Assembly: GCA_014529385.2 (NCBI GenBank)
Contig: CM043949.1
Span: 111,786,477-111,850,476, forward strand
Reading direction: 5' to 3'
Source: Adiantum capillus-veneris
Lineage: Eukaryota; Streptophyta; Polypodiopsida; Polypodiales; Pteridaceae
DNA length: 64,000 bases
The notes under the pieces were generated by a model. That model did no database searches. It saw only the letters and a program-made list of their open reading frames with translations, and was not told the DNA's origin. The translations under genes were made by a program, and so were the position numbers. Numbering within the stretch: the first letter of the stretch is position 1; each line of letters opens with the position of its first letter. Shown piece after piece: positions 1 through 10,987 of the stretch.

Positions 1-755
1 AACATATATATATCAAATTATGTGGGTATAGAAGTGCCTATCCACAATTGGTTTATATATATATATATATATATAAGAGGACACGCTAATAATATTAAAA
101 TATTGTATCTTGCATTACCCTTACTCAAAATTCTAATTCCATAATGGCATGAGAGAGGGAGTTTCTTTGCGGCTGCAGAAGTACATTGCTACATTTATTT
201 ATTTACTTACTTGCTTATTTGATATCCAGCTAACACATACTTCACCGGGTCCGATGACTTCTCGCCAACATTTATCACGGACACAAGGTAGCAGACACAA
301 GGGATTCTACATTTGGACTTCATGGATATGGTCTACATGCAGAGAGTAATGGCCCTAATCTTTCGAGCTCACTCACTAGCAAGCTCACATTGACCCTTGG
401 ATATTGTCATTTCATTATGTTGCATTACCTACTTATATTTTCCAGATCTATCTTATCATTTCAAGTAGGGAAGAACAGATTTAAACCATCCTTCTCTATG
501 TTGTGTGCCTTCTTAGTTGTGTGCATGTGTGCTTGCAAGAGCTCAAGTTCTCCGTTTCTCTATCTCTTTACATGGTATCGACCTTGGTTGTGATTAAGGA
601 GCAATCTCTAAATGAGTAAAGAGAAAAATAAACTATTTATGATTTCTCTTGATGGAGTAGCCATTACATTGCCTTAGAGGTTCACACCTATGGTCTGTCA
701 CCATTAGTTATAAGACTCAAATAATCAATAAAAACACAATAGACACTTCAAAGCA

Positions 756-756
<1 letters not shown>

Positions 757-791
<35 letters not shown>

Positions 792-800
792 TCTCTCTCT
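757..800. repeat. (CT)n microsatellite
   Basis: About 44 bases of CT dinucleotide with a single interruption (tgt near 779). It is the first of many GA/CT tracts in this window. Confidence 0.95.
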
Positions 801-1072
801 GCCCCAGCCCGCCCGCGCGAAAACAAACACCCCATCAACCCTAAACCGGCACTCTTTAGTCTTTCAATTTGTTGACTTGTTTATGCCCTTCTCCATAGCC
901 ATCTCTATTTATATCTCCTTGTCAACCCTTATCAATCTATCTATCCATCCCACGAGCACGCGTTCGAGCACACATCCTCTTTCACCCTATTTATACATTT
1001 ACACTTGGAAGTTTTATAATATTGTTGCTCTTCCTTACATGCACGTTAGTGAGATGTGTGTGGAGGTAGAAC

Positions 1073-1078
<6 letters not shown>

Positions 1079-1120
<42 letters not shown>
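1079..1120. repeat. (GA)n microsatellite
   Basis: Uninterrupted GA dinucleotide run of about 40 bases. Confidence 0.95.
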
Positions 1121-1125
<5 letters not shown>

Positions 1126-1520
1126 AGTATATGGAAAGAAAAAAAGAAGATATGTTAAATAAAACCCCTCTAATCAAATTGTTACCTAGAACCCCCCTAA
1201 TCTAGTTTTCCATTTGTGTCTTAACCTATACGTAGATCTCTTTCTATGTGGGTTAATAGGGCCCATTCTCTGTCTATGGATGCCTAATTTACTATGTGCA
1301 TGTATCTATCCCTCTTACATTCCATTTTCCCTTCCAACATTCTCCTCATCTTCTTCTTTTTTTTCAATACTCACAACGAATAGTGAGTTAGAGTATATTA
1401 AAGCCCTCCTCAAACCAAGCCAAGACATCAATTGAGCACAAGTGAGACACAAAGACCAAACCATTGAATATATGAGTCCATAATTGTTATCTTTGTATAG
1501 GGAAGGCCATAACCTGCTAC

Positions 1521-1746
1521 TGTTGGAATTAGGGTTGCAGAGAAACACACACAGCTTGGAGAAGACGAAGGAAGCTCAAGGCACACAATAGAGAGTGTGT
1601 TACTTAGTGTGCAATGAAAAGATAGATAGCCCTAGAGTGATGGGCGTATATACAATGCACGGGGAAAAAACCTCCTAAAGAGGGAAAAAATGCCCCAGCG
1701 GTCCTAGTGTGTTCACACACATCACTACCACATGTATATGGTAACA
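1521..1746 (-). mobile_element. Solo LTR of the copia1 family
   Basis: A 226-bp sequence running from TGTTGGAATTAGGG to ATGGTAACA. It is nearly the same as the two terminal repeats of copia1 (4809-5035 and 26735-26961). It is flanked by a perfect 5-bp duplication, gctac at 1516-1520 and 1747-1751, with no internal sequence between. This is the expected product of LTR-LTR recombination after insertion. The minus orientation is assigned by comparison with copia1, whose polyprotein lies on the minus strand. Confidence 0.9.
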
Positions 1747-2017
1747 GCTACAAAATAGCATACAAGTGATTTTTTTACATGGAAGCCAATAACCCACTAC
1801 AATAATAAGATAACAACGAACACAATTTTTTCGGTTCCACTTTCAAACACCCCCTCGCGCAGGGCAAGCTATGCTTACACCGACTAGCAACATAGATCAT
1901 ACTTATCCAAAAAATAATTGAGCTAGAAACTTTTGAAGGGCGCAAGAGAAGCCAACAGCACGGATTCACCCAAAGGACCGTCCATTGGCCCCCCAATAAG
2001 AGAAACTAGGCCACAAG
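1747..2017 (-). mobile_element. Decayed copia 3' end, polypurine tract-like
   Basis: On the minus strand, GCGCGAGGGGG (about 1850-1860) is followed by TGTTTGAAAGTGG. That is the usual look of a copia polypurine tract followed by an LTR start. The solo LTR at 1521-1746 would then have inserted into this older LTR. No matching second LTR was found in the window, so this is tentative. Confidence 0.35.
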
Positions 2018-2995
2018 TGTTGGAATGAGGGTTGCAGGGATGCACACACAACTTAGAGAGGATAAAGAAGCTCAAGGCACATAACACATAGTGCATTGAT
2101 TAGTGTGCAAATAGAAAGACAAGTTAGTCCTAGAGTGATGGACATATATACAATGCACGTGGGGGAAATTGTACTTGGCGGTCCTAAGTGTGCTCACACA
2201 CATCACTACCACATATATAATAATAAACCCCCCAGGAGTGATGCGGTGAATGAGATATGGCACATAGTGTATAAGGAAGTTCCATTTCCTAAGGACATGA
2301 GCAATCCACAAAGGAAAGTAAGCCCAAAGCTTTGTGGAAAGCTTCAAACTTCTCATGAGACAATGCCTTTGTGAACAGATCTGCAAGGTTGTCATGTGTC
2401 AGTATATAAGCCAAGTTGGTCTCTCGTGTTAAGAGTCTCTTCGTGACATAGTTAATGCACCTCAATGTGTTTTGTGAAAGCATGAAAAAATGGGTTCCTC
2501 GCAAACTGCCAATGCACTCCGATTGTCAGTGTAGATGATGATGACAATGTGTCATGTCCAACACCCAAATCAGTCATAAGGCGTCTGATCCATACACACT
2601 CAATCGTAGCTATGAGGACTACCCTATACTTAGCTTCGTAACTAGAAGTGGCCACATTAGGTTGCTTCTTGCTCAACAATGATATGCATGAACTCACCAC
2701 TCGTACAAACTCGTGTGTCATAACAACTAGCCCAATCTTAGTCCAAAAAACCATGCAAATTTTGGTGGCAACAATGACCCCCTTGGGATAAAACAACCCA
2801 AGATGTAAAGCTCCACTCAAGTAGTGAAAGATCCTTTTAATAGCCTGGCAATGCTTAGACCCTATGCTATGCATAAATCTACTGACTTGTGAGAGTGCAA
2901 ATTGAATATTTGGCATCGTATTGTATACATAAATAAGGCATTCAAGCTGTCGGATAAAGAGTGACATCAGAAATATCTCGAGAATCATGAAGACT
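2018..2995 (-). mobile_element. Truncated copia1-family element (3' LTR and RNase H end)
   Basis: The LTR begins TGTTGGAATGAGGG at 2018 and has drifted at its inner end near 2227. Inside it, on the minus strand, lies the C-terminal part of a copia polyprotein (2289-2988). Legible blocks include QFALSQVSRFMHS, HYLSGALHLGLFYPKG, KKQPNVATSSYEAKYR and NLADLFTKALSHEKF, that is, the RT-connection and RNase H region. Frameshifts and stops break the frame. The copy ends abruptly near 2995 where its homologue at 14160-14200 continues. The rest of the element is absent. Confidence 0.85.
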
Positions 2996-3420
2996 CAACA
3001 GGATCAGAAAGACAATAAGAAAAGGTAGTTTGACTATTAAAGAGCAATGGGAGGCAATCGCAAAGACTTGCACGAGGACGTGCAACAGCTAGGAAGGGGG
3101 GAGTGTTTATGCAACTAGCGAGCACCCTCCTAGCCGACCACACCTTGTATGTAGTCCTTTGGACTGCACTACGTAGCTGGATTTCCATTTCGGGCATGTT
3201 TCGACCCCTGTTTTGGAATTAGAGTGTGTTCACATGCAAAAAAGCTAAGGTTTGGGATTTTATAGATCTGCATGTTGGTGGTGCAAAAAGCTTTGGTTTG
3301 GATGCAATGTTCACATATACTATTTGGTATTGTGAAAGAGGTGTATGTGCACATACTATGGTTACAGGTTGCAACTAACTATTTTTAGTAGGCTGCTCGG
3401 AGACTTGATGAAGGGTTAAA
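2996..3420. other. Unassigned; possible plus-strand copia 3' end
   Basis: A purine run, AGGAAGGGGGGAG at 3091-3103, is followed by TGTTTATG. This resembles a polypurine tract and LTR start on the plus strand, and the preceding codons read like the tail of a copia RNase H region (LHEDVQQLGRGE). No partner LTR is visible. The remainder to 3420 holds no recognisable feature. Confidence 0.3.
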
Positions 3421-3449
3421 AACATGTCGTCCAACAATGATGGACTTAA

Positions 3450-3785
3450 CTAGATTGACACAATACTTGGAAGTTCAGAATGACCAATTTCCTCATGGGT
3501 AAATATCATTGGGAATACATTGATAGTAGAGCATGAGACATCACCACCGTTACTAGAGGAAGATACAAGTACTACACAGATAAATATGTTCAAAGATTAG
3601 AACCAAGGATCTTGGAAGATCATGTATTGGCTTTCTGTGAGTATGTAGGACACTATGATTGGGCACATACAAGATGCTCACACCCCTATTGAGGCTTGGG
3701 ATACCTTACTATCGTTAGATGTTACCAACACAAAGGCAAGGAAGCTGCAATTGAAGATTGAGCTAGAACATATATGTGAGTCACT
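3450..3785 (+). pseudogene. Copia gag remnant
   Basis: Plus-strand reading gives fragments such as MYWLSVSM, MIGHIQDAHTPIEAWDTL and TKARKLQLKIELEH. These align in order with the copia3 Gag at 46071-46215 (MYWLSMSITDG, YLQDAETPAIAW, TKARKLQLKSEL). The frame carries stops and there is no adjoining pol. It is therefore a fossil of a copia3-related element lying at the edge of gypsy1. Confidence 0.65.
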
Positions 3786-3789
3786 TGCA

Positions 3790-4808
3790 TCAAAAAGGAC
3801 CATAGTATCTTTTTGCTAGTTTACCATAATACTCTTGGTGGCTCAAAGGTTTCTTGCATGTAGTATGCCTAAGATGAGCCTTGAGAAACTTTAGCAAGAC
3901 CCAATCACTTCTCTTAAAGGATAAGGCTCTTCTATGCTTGTTAGTAGTAGCCCTTTTTACCTTTGCTTTGAGATGGATATAACCTCTTTAATCTTTGGAA
4001 AAGATTCTTGTGAGTCTCGGCTATATTCATCAACACGGGAAGATCTTGCCATGTACTTGAAGTAGTATGGGACTTTTGGATCTTCCGGCTTTAACCTTGA
4101 AAGGTGCTTTCCCCATAGAAGTATGTACAATGTCATTGTACACATACCCCATAAGAGGTAGGTACTTCTTTCATTGAGAACGTTGATCCACTTCCATGAC
4201 ATAGGCTTTTAGTAAATCAAGAATCTTTAGATTAGTTATTTCACTTTGGTCATCCATTTGTGGATGATAGATCGAAAGAGAAATTTAATCTACTTCCTAG
4301 ATCCTCAAAAAGACCCTTTTAGAAATTACTGGTCATTCTAGGATTTTTGTCCGACACTATGGATGTCCGACCTAAATATTGAATTTCTTGTAGGAAAAAT
4401 TCACTTTTCTTTTGATTAATGAAAAGCTTATTCTCTCTCTCAACTTGAAAGATTACCTAGAGGTGTCACTTGCCCTCCTCAAGAGAATTTGAATGGCCTG
4501 AAAATTTTTGTCCATCACGAGTTTGAATGCGTCTGGAGAATTTGTCAAGCCAAAACTTGTAACTTATCAAAGACATCTTCTACCCGTGGCACGGGAAATC
4601 TATTTTTGATAGTGATATTATCTAGTGATCTATAGTCGACACACATGTGATATGTGTCGTCTTTCTTTTGCCCTAAAAGGTGAACAAAACGGAGAGGAGC
4701 TAGACCTCACCATCCCTTTTTTCACCAATTCATGCGCTTGCCTCATGATCTTCTCTTGTTGAGCTTGTGAAACTCGATAAGGAGGCTTGTTAGACGGTGA
4801 GCTTCTTG
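3790..4808 (-). pseudogene. gypsy1: RT and integrase fragments (left part)
   Basis: Ty3/gypsy pol debris on the minus strand. From the copia1 boundary leftward the frames give an RT entry block (HMCVDYRSLDNITIK, FPVPRVEDVF), then NSPDAFKLVMDKNFQ. Next comes an integrase core end (YHPQMDDQSEITNL, YLLWGMCTMTLY), and finally the integrase C-terminal region (KVPYYFKYMARSS, KIKEVISISKQR). The palm YXDD part of RT is missing, so there are internal deletions as well as frameshifts and stops. The piece continues across copia1 at 26967, because the tcttg duplication joins the two. The same integrase tail recurs at 39560-39770. Confidence 0.8.
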
Positions 4809-5035
4809 TGTTGGAATTAGGGTTGCATAGAAACGCACACAGCTTGGAGAAGACGAAGGAAGCTCAAGGCACACGATAGAGAGTTTGTTACTTAGTGTGC
4901 AATGGAAGAATAGATAGCCCTAGAGTGATGGGCGTATATACAATGCACGGGGGGGAAAACCTCCTAAAGAGGGAAAAAATGCCCCGGCGGTCCTAGTGTG
5001 TTCACACACATCACTACCACATGTATATGGTAACA
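4809..5035 (-). mobile_element. copia1 3' LTR
   Basis: TGTTGGAATTAGG to GGTAACA on the plus strand, nearly the same as 26735-26961. On the minus strand a TATATAC box (about 4934-4940) is a plausible core promoter. The inner boundary is followed by AATCCCCCCTAGAG, which on the minus strand is the purine-rich tract (5036-5049) used to prime plus-strand DNA. Confidence 0.92.
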
Positions 5036-5049
5036 AATCCCCCCTAGAG
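5036..5049 (-). promoter_or_regulatory. copia1 polypurine tract
   Basis: The minus strand reads CTCTAGGGGGGATT immediately before the LTR start TGTTACC. The position and base composition are those of a retrotransposon polypurine tract. Confidence 0.8.
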
Positions 5050-5057
5050 TGATGCGG

Positions 5058-7461
5058 TGTTGGGGGATATGTGTTCTCTACGTGAGTCGGGCAGGCATTG
5101 GGCCTCTGGCTGTGGGAGGTGTGAGAGAGAGAACAAGAGCAACTGATAACTCTGACAATCACCGCAATCATCAATTAATTGAATATTACTTTGAGTACAA
5201 CTTAGTCCTTAGCGAAGGCGGGCTGTTAACAGCGCCGTCACTTGGATCATCTGCTAACTAGGAGTTTAAGCTCCCGTTTACAGGATTAACCGGGCTGTTA
5301 ACAACACCGGATTTAACAAAATGCTAAACCAATCTCTATGACGATGATGGTAATTATCTCTTGTCGCTTTATCTGCTTCAAGTTCCATTAGATTCTGCAA
5401 GCTTCAAGTCAGTTCACTGCCTCAATTATTATCGATTATCCTGCAACTTCCTGCTCTGCACTTTAACTTCCTCCTGCTCTTCAATTGCTATCCAGAGCTT
5501 TAACACTTGCTTAACCAATACATTTGCTTAGCCTACCTTGTGCTTTCCTCTCCCGAGCTCATTCAACAGTTCTGAGGTCTCTCTTTCTCAAGCATTTTAC
5601 GCCCCTCTTCTCTATTTTATGGCCGAGAGCAAGAGAAAGAGTCTCCCTTGCTTGCTCTGCTAGCCGCGGACAAGAGCGAGAGAAAGAGTGTTGTATGCTT
5701 CCTTCTTCTCACCTTCAAACTCCTGGATCCCCTTCTTTTCTTTCTCACCTTGTCTTACCGAGCTCCTCGCCAAGCCTTGCTCCTCCTTGCTTCATGCCCT
5801 TGCTTCCTTTTTGAAGCCATGGCCGATAGAGAGAGTGGCTTTAACCTTGTGTCAGAGGACGAGAAAGAGTGCGGGAGAGATCCCTCAACTCCCCTTCTTC
5901 GTGCCCTTCTCCTTGCTATGCCGGAATTTTCCCTTCCTTCTCCTCCTCGCCTTCTTCGAGCTTCGCTTGCCGAGGACGAGAGTGAGAGAGATCGAGCTTG
6001 CTTGCTCCGAGCCCTCTCCGCCTTCCTCTTCTTCGTTTGCTCCCCTTTTGCCTCCTCTCGAATCTCCTCCTTGGCTTCCCTTGGAGTCCTCCTCTCCAAT
6101 CTCCCCTTGCTTCTTGTTCTTCCCCTTGGTAACCTCTTCTCTCCCTTTTTCCCCTAAAAAAACCCTCATGTTATTCTTAAAAGCCTTTAGCAACGACGGC
6201 GTCATCGTTGCTAAGGCGCGTGAACAAGAGCGATGACGTGGAAGATGACGGAAGCGAGGTGCGTGAAATGCTCTGCGATTAGCGCCAAAAGGCATTGCCT
6301 TGGCCTGCTCTGCAACTTTCCTTTCATCCCCGAGCTCGGCCAAGTTACAACCAGGCCAGCGCGAACTCCTTCATCCCCTTTTCTCTACGCCCTCGGCGCT
6401 GCCTGTCCATGCCATGCTTTTTCCTCCTTTTTCTTTGTTCACACCTTATTTTTCCACTTAAGTGGGCGGCCACCTCTTGAGGTCATGGGCGGGCACCGAT
6501 TTTTGGGCGGCCAAGCCCTTTTGTGTTGGCCCTTGTAAGGGCACCACACTTGTTTTACCTTTCGAGCCCCGGCCACGGCCTCGAGATCCAGTCACGGCAA
6601 TGCCAAGCACAACATATGGTATACGTTTCGACCAACTTAGTGCCGCTAAGCACGATGTTTACTCTCAACAGCTCTCAGCTAACAATATCATCGTGAATTT
6701 ACTTGCCCGTAACAAGGTCCTGAATAGTGCCACATGCCCCCCAGATGGAAGTATAAGTGATTTCATATGGTAAAAGACATTTCCTTTGCACTCGGTTATT
6801 TATTACTTGTATCAGCTTCTCAGATAATGCCAAAATTATCCAGCTCAGTAGTACCCGCAATTGACACCAGACTCTGCCTGCCAAGCCGTAGACTTCTCAA
6901 ACTGCATAGAACGCATACAAACCCTGCTGAGGAGGCCAAAATTTTCAGATGGCACCCCGACCGAGCCGACCGGACTGGTACGGATCCGGCCCCCGGTGGA
7001 TCTTTAACGGCCAATAACTTGGCAACCGGAACTCCGATCGCTGATCTGAAAAGACCGACGCGCTCCACAAAGTAAGCACTTCAAGTCCATACACTTCATT
7101 TCTATCCCCTCAATTGCAGTTGCCCAATCCGGTACAGATTTGCAATCGACTTAAACTTCAAATTGCCATAACTTCTTCACCTTAGCTCCAATTGACGAGC
7201 CGTAAAGACAGGCCGGTAGAGCACTTCAAGCACTACAGTTCTAGATCATAAATCCCATCTGTGGTCACTTCAAGCATAAACATTTTTGGCATCATTAAGG
7301 CATATGTTGACCCTTTTAAGCCGCATCTAACATACATTAATCATTAAACTTGGCTTGTTATCAAGCCCTGATTCACTACTCACAAAATCTGTAGGCTTCA
7401 AAGAAGTTTAGCTTGCATTTCTCTGCTCTTTTTCTCTTCATGGTAGCGGAGCTGCACGACA
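5058..7461 (-). mobile_element. N1 3' LTR (2.4 kb)
   Basis: A 2404-bp repeat from TGTTGGGGGATATG to GCACGACA, matched along its length by 10988-13422. On the minus strand it starts TGTCGTGC and ends CCCCCAACA, giving TG..CA ends. It has a central CT-rich, C+T-biased block (5560-6140) and a hairpin at 6187-6214. Open frames in the CT-rich block are composition artefacts and are not annotated. No convincing TATA box was seen. Confidence 0.9.
6187..6214. other. LTR hairpin (left N1 LTR)
   Basis: TTAGCAACGA, an 8-base spacer, then TCGTTGCTAA: a perfect 10-bp inverted repeat. It extends outward as GCC/GGC with one bulged T. The other LTR carries the same structure at 12174-12201. Confidence 0.75.
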
Positions 7462-8118
7462 TTTACCCCCTCTGAACCTGCACAGCCTCCGGTCTATGCC
7501 AACAGCACTTCAATATGCATCTGCTACAGGTACCTTAAGCTCCTTACCATCATTAGACTCACGTAACTGAGAAACATATGAAAAATAAAATAAGGCTTAT
7601 ACCCTATAATGAACGTTAGAGCTTAATCATTAGATAGTAGTCCATCAAAAATATCTGAAATGTATCTGTCGTATCTTCAAAGCATTCAATCATGGATAAC
7701 TTGTTTAGTGAACCCTGCCAGATTCAAGTGCTCCAGTTAATGATGCACACGGCTTGGCCATTAAGCTCTCTTTAAGGAACCCTGTCAATCTCAAGTATGC
7801 CTTACTCTGTCTGCACACGGAATGGCCGTCAAGTCCTTTACTTCAAGTTCTGTTAGCAGAACCAACTCAAAAGATGTAAAGATACTTCAGCAATTGTCCA
7901 AAGAAGTCAGCTGGAAGCCAACCATGTAATCTTATTGACTGCATAACCAAACACTCTTATGACTTAGCATAATCTAGAAAACAAAACCTTGTACCATGCA
8001 ACCTGCTACATTAGATAGCTGGTACTCTTCAAATCTGCCAACTGGCACTTTAGTAGCCCCCGTGATCAAACGGGAAACCAATCAATTGCCCCACTGTGAG
8101 CATTCCTTTGAAAAAATT
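7462..8118 (-). other. N1 internal region 3' of the coding frame
   Basis: Between the last codon of the N1 frame and the LTR. The minus strand ends in CTCAGAGGGGGTAAA directly before the LTR start (polypurine tract, 7462-7475). The remaining approximately 640 bases have no open frame of note and no recognised feature. Confidence 0.6.
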
Positions 8119-9915
8119 TCACCATCCTCCAGGATCATAGGGAAGATACAATAATTTCCAATCAGTAGAGCATAAACATAAATTAAGCCACAAATCTTCA
8201 TACAAACCGCCTGGATCATATGGCATATAAAGTAACTGACAACAATCATAGCTGCCATGATAACCTCCTAGGTCATAAGGTAGTGGAAGATCATATTTCA
8301 AGTATATTGCATCTCCACAAACTTTCTCATAGCATAGGAACAAAAAGTCCCAAATTCCCATCATAGCAGAACCTAGAGGCAAAATGAATTCAATCACTAT
8401 GGTTTCCAAAATATCAATCTGAATTTGTGAGTCATTGAATGCCATCACTTCATTTGATACCACAAACGCTGCATGGATGGATTCTGTATTAGGCACAAAC
8501 TCCTCTAGAGCCTCATCCAAAAGCATCATAATCTCTTCATCATATGTTGTACGATGTTCTTCACTACTTTTGTCACAAGGAGCTCGAAATTCCTCTAACA
8601 CATCATCAAGCAGATCCATAAGTTCCATATCTTCCTCCTTGGAAGAACCACCTAATCTCTGAGTATCATCACAGAAAACCTCATTGCATGTTTTCTACAT
8701 AGACACAAATTGTTCTGGCAGCTCCACACTTCTATTCAAATATCTTTCTACTTCAGTAGCACAAGTCTCAGCATGCATTACAAAGATAGCATCAATTTCT
8801 TTTTCCCTAGCATCATCATAGCAAACCCTGTAACCTGTAGCAGTCATAGACTGATCATCATCCATCACCCCCTCTGAATATGCATCTCCATAATCATAAT
8901 CTTTGTCTTGGTTCACATCAAATACATATGGTTGAGCATCAAATACATCTACATCAGAACCAGTGTCCTGAAATGCAGCCATTGACATGAAACCCTCTTG
9001 TATAGCAGCATCCAAAACAATTGCTTTTGCATGTAATACTGCATAAGCATTCTCTTCATGTTCTACACCCAAAGAGCACTCCAAATGGGCATCCACATCA
9101 CATATTGACTCTGACAAACATGTTTCTTGATCACTGCTAGCAACTATGCTTGTATGCAAACCATGTACTGGCTCTGAGAAACCTGCTTCCTCATTTATGT
9201 CACTTTGAGAGGATATGACTGCATGCTTAGCATCCATAGAGTCATATCTGCTTTGGAATAAAGAAGACAATCCCAATCGAGCATAAATAGTATCTACTAT
9301 GAAGTCATCATCTGCATGCAACAATGATTTGTCTTCCAGAAGACATGCATCGATAACAGCTTCTAACTTAGCATTTTATTTGGCTTTACTTCTTGTAGAA
9401 ATATGCTCCCAGAATTCATCATAGTTGAGGATCTGCATCTGATCCCCTTCACCTTTACTGAAGACAACCTTACTTCATTCAGTAATCTCCTTTATTTCTC
9501 GATCTAGAATCCTTGAGCTTTCGTAAATAAATTCCTCTGCAAAATACTCCCATCGTGTGGGATATGCTTCTGTCAGTTCTTGAACCTGCTTTTTAAAATC
9601 CGAGTTTACAGCCTCTTCAAAAGCTGCAATCATCCGATCTTCTGGAACATTTCAGCTCTTCATCTCAGCTTCATAACATACAATAAAACCTTCTGGATCA
9701 TATCCTTGAAAAACATAATACTGCTCACGTACAGCATCAAGTGCTAGCTCTATAGCATCATCAATCTGCTTTTTTATCTGCATGGCTTTTGCTTCCTGCA
9801 GATACCCCTGAACCAATTCCATCATTTTTGGCGAATCTTCAAGTGCTAGATTTTTATCAAATCCATTGGCACTGAAATCTTCAATAAATTGCTTTAACTA
9901 TTCTGGCATCTCCAT
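8119..9915 (-). pseudogene. N1 Gag-like protein with acidic tail (copy 1, nonsense codons only)
   Basis: One minus-strand frame of about 598 codons from an ATG at 9915 to a stop at 8119. I see five in-frame stops inside it (9898, 9652, about 9478, about 9376, 8695) and no frameshift. The N-terminal ~145 residues match copy 2 and contain FQGYDPEG, NVPED and YPTRWEYFAEEF, a layout like the capsid part of Ty3/gypsy Gag. Next come LEAVIDACLLEDKSLL and IYARLGL, shared with N2. Then follows a strongly Asp/Glu-rich stretch, two helical repeats of the form LLD(D/E)xLEEF, and three spaced P-Y-D-x-G-G motifs, the last being LPYDPGGW at the C terminus. Lacking enzymatic domains, it probably relied on proteins supplied in trans. 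Its function is unknown. Confidence 0.75.
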
Positions 9916-9938
9916 CTTTACCTCCCACCTCGGCTCGT

Positions 9939-9956
9939 TTCGCGTCGGGTTCACCA
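9939..9956 (-). promoter_or_regulatory. N1 primer-binding site (copy 1)
   Basis: The minus strand reads TGGTGAACCCGACGCG, four bases beyond the LTR end. TGG matches the CCA end of a tRNA. The rest is not the iMet site (TGGTATCAGAGC) used by other elements here. The primer tRNA is not identified. The same site occurs in copy 2 and in N2. Confidence 0.7.
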
Positions 9957-9960
9957 AAGA

Positions 9961-10165
9961 TGTCGGGGGATATGTGTTCGCTACGTGAGCCGGGCAGGCG
10001 CCGGGCCTCTGGCTGTGGGAGGTGAGAAAGAGAGAGAACAAGAACAACAGATGTAACTGAATTTGGGAATCACCGTAATCATCAATTAATTGATTAACGC
10101 TTAAGTACAACTTAATCCTTAGCCAAGGCAGGCTGTTAACAGCACCATCACATGGATCATCTGCT
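9961..10165 (-). mobile_element. N1 truncated internal LTR
   Basis: The first 205 bp of the LTR (plus-strand sense), TGTCGGGGGATATG onward, matching 5058 and 10988. It stops at GGATCATCTGCT and jumps into internal sequence at a point where the internal copy also reads CTGCT (9134-9140). This short homology at the junction points to a recombination or repair event. Confidence 0.88.
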
Positions 10166-10501
10166 TACAACTATGCTTGTATGCAAACCATGTACTGGCT
10201 CTGAGAAACCTGCTTCCTCATTTATGTCACTTTGAGAGGATATGACTGCATGCTTAGCATCCATAGAGTCATATCTGCTTTGGAATAAAGAAGACAATCC
10301 CAATCAAGCATAAATAGTATCTACTATGAAATCATCATCTGCATGCAACAATGATTTGTCTTCCAGAAGACATGCATCGATAACAGCTTCTAGCTTAACA
10401 TTTTCTTTGGCTTTGCTTCTTGCAGAAATATGCTCCCAGAATTCATCATAGTTGAGGATTTGCATCTGATCCCCTTCACCTTTACTTAAGACAACCTTAC
10501 T
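10166..10501 (-). pseudogene. N1 acidic-tail fragment (copy 2)
   Basis: A second copy of the start of the tail, equivalent to about 9144-9480. It preserves LEAVIDACLLEDKSLL and IYARLGL, and has an intact GAA codon where copy 1 has a TAA stop. It is cut off at the junction with the truncated LTR, so the rest of the tail is missing. A TGA separates it from the Gag-like frame upstream. Confidence 0.75.
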
Positions 10502-10942
10502 TCATTCAGTAATCTCCTTTATTTCCTGATCTAGAATCCTTGAGCTTCTGTAAATGAATTCCTCTGCAAAATACTCCCACCGTGTGGGATATGCTTCTGC
10601 CAGTTCTTGAACCTGCTTTTTAAAATCCGAGTTTACAGCCTCTTCAAAAGCTGCAATCATCCAATCTTCTGGAACATTTCGGCTCTTCATCTCAGCTTCA
10701 TAACATACAATAAAACCTTCTGGATCATATCCCTGAAAAATATAATACTGCTCCCGAACAACATCAAGTGCTAGCTCTACAGCATCATCAATCTTCTTTT
10801 TTATTTGCATGGCTTTTGCTTCCTGTAGATACCCCTGAACCAATTCCATCATTTTTGGCAAATCTGTAAGTGCCAAATTTTTATCAAATCCATTGGCACT
10901 GAAATCTTCAATAAACTGCTTTAACTGTTCAGACATCTCCAT
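10502..10942 (-). CDS. N1 Gag-like domain (copy 2, intact 146 aa)
   Basis: An uninterrupted frame beginning MEMSEQLKQF about 25 bases after the primer-binding site, which is a natural position for a retrotransposon Gag. Residues 1-70 are predicted helical and charged. FQGYDPEGF lies near residue 70, NVPEDW near 88, and YPTRWEYFAEEF near 118. The spacing of an F-x-G-x-DPEG-[WFL] block and a later W-x-x-F block recalls Ty3/gypsy Gag capsids, but similarity is too weak by eye to be certain. It ends at a TGA also present in copy 1, whereas the N2 homologue is open at the equivalent place. It may be an intact relic rather than an active gene. Confidence 0.6.
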   Translation of the reverse strand: MEMSEQLKQFIEDFSANGFDKNLALTDLPKMMELVQGYLQEAKAMQIKKKIDDAVELALDVVREQYYIFQGYDPEGFIVCYEAEMKSRNVPEDWMIAAFEEAVNSDFKKQVQELAEAYPTRWEYFAEEFIYRSSRILDQEIKEITE

Positions 10943-10987
10943 CTTTACCTCCCACCCCGGCTCGTTTCACGTCGGGTTCACCAAAGA

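Larger units (their letters stand above)
1..1520. other. Non-coding flank, no gene recognised
   Basis: The open frames here are short, carry no recognisable domain and overlap low-complexity sequence. The stretch holds a TA repeat (about 53-75), a CT microsatellite (757-800) and a GA microsatellite (1079-1120). At 565-583 the string ctttacatggtatc resembles an LTR end plus a degenerate iMet primer-binding site (compare 45531-45545), so part of this flank may be a very old copia LTR. That is inference only. Confidence 0.6.

Noticed and set aside
565-583. Possible LTR end and primer-binding site (tttaca, tggtatc)
   Set aside because: Only seven bases of the site match, no LTR start was found, and no gag follows. 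It is mentioned within the flank description only.
2072-2395. 107-residue minus-strand frame across the drifted copia1-family LTR
   Set aside because: It runs through LTR sequence and overlaps the RNase H tail in another frame, which has real homology.
5755-6343. Long minus-strand Arg/Lys/Glu-rich open frames, and plus-strand Leu/Ser/Pro-rich frames, in the left N1 LTR (and again at 11706-12282)
   Set aside because: The block is strongly C+T biased, so most frames stay open by composition. The frames overlap one another on both strands and show no domain.
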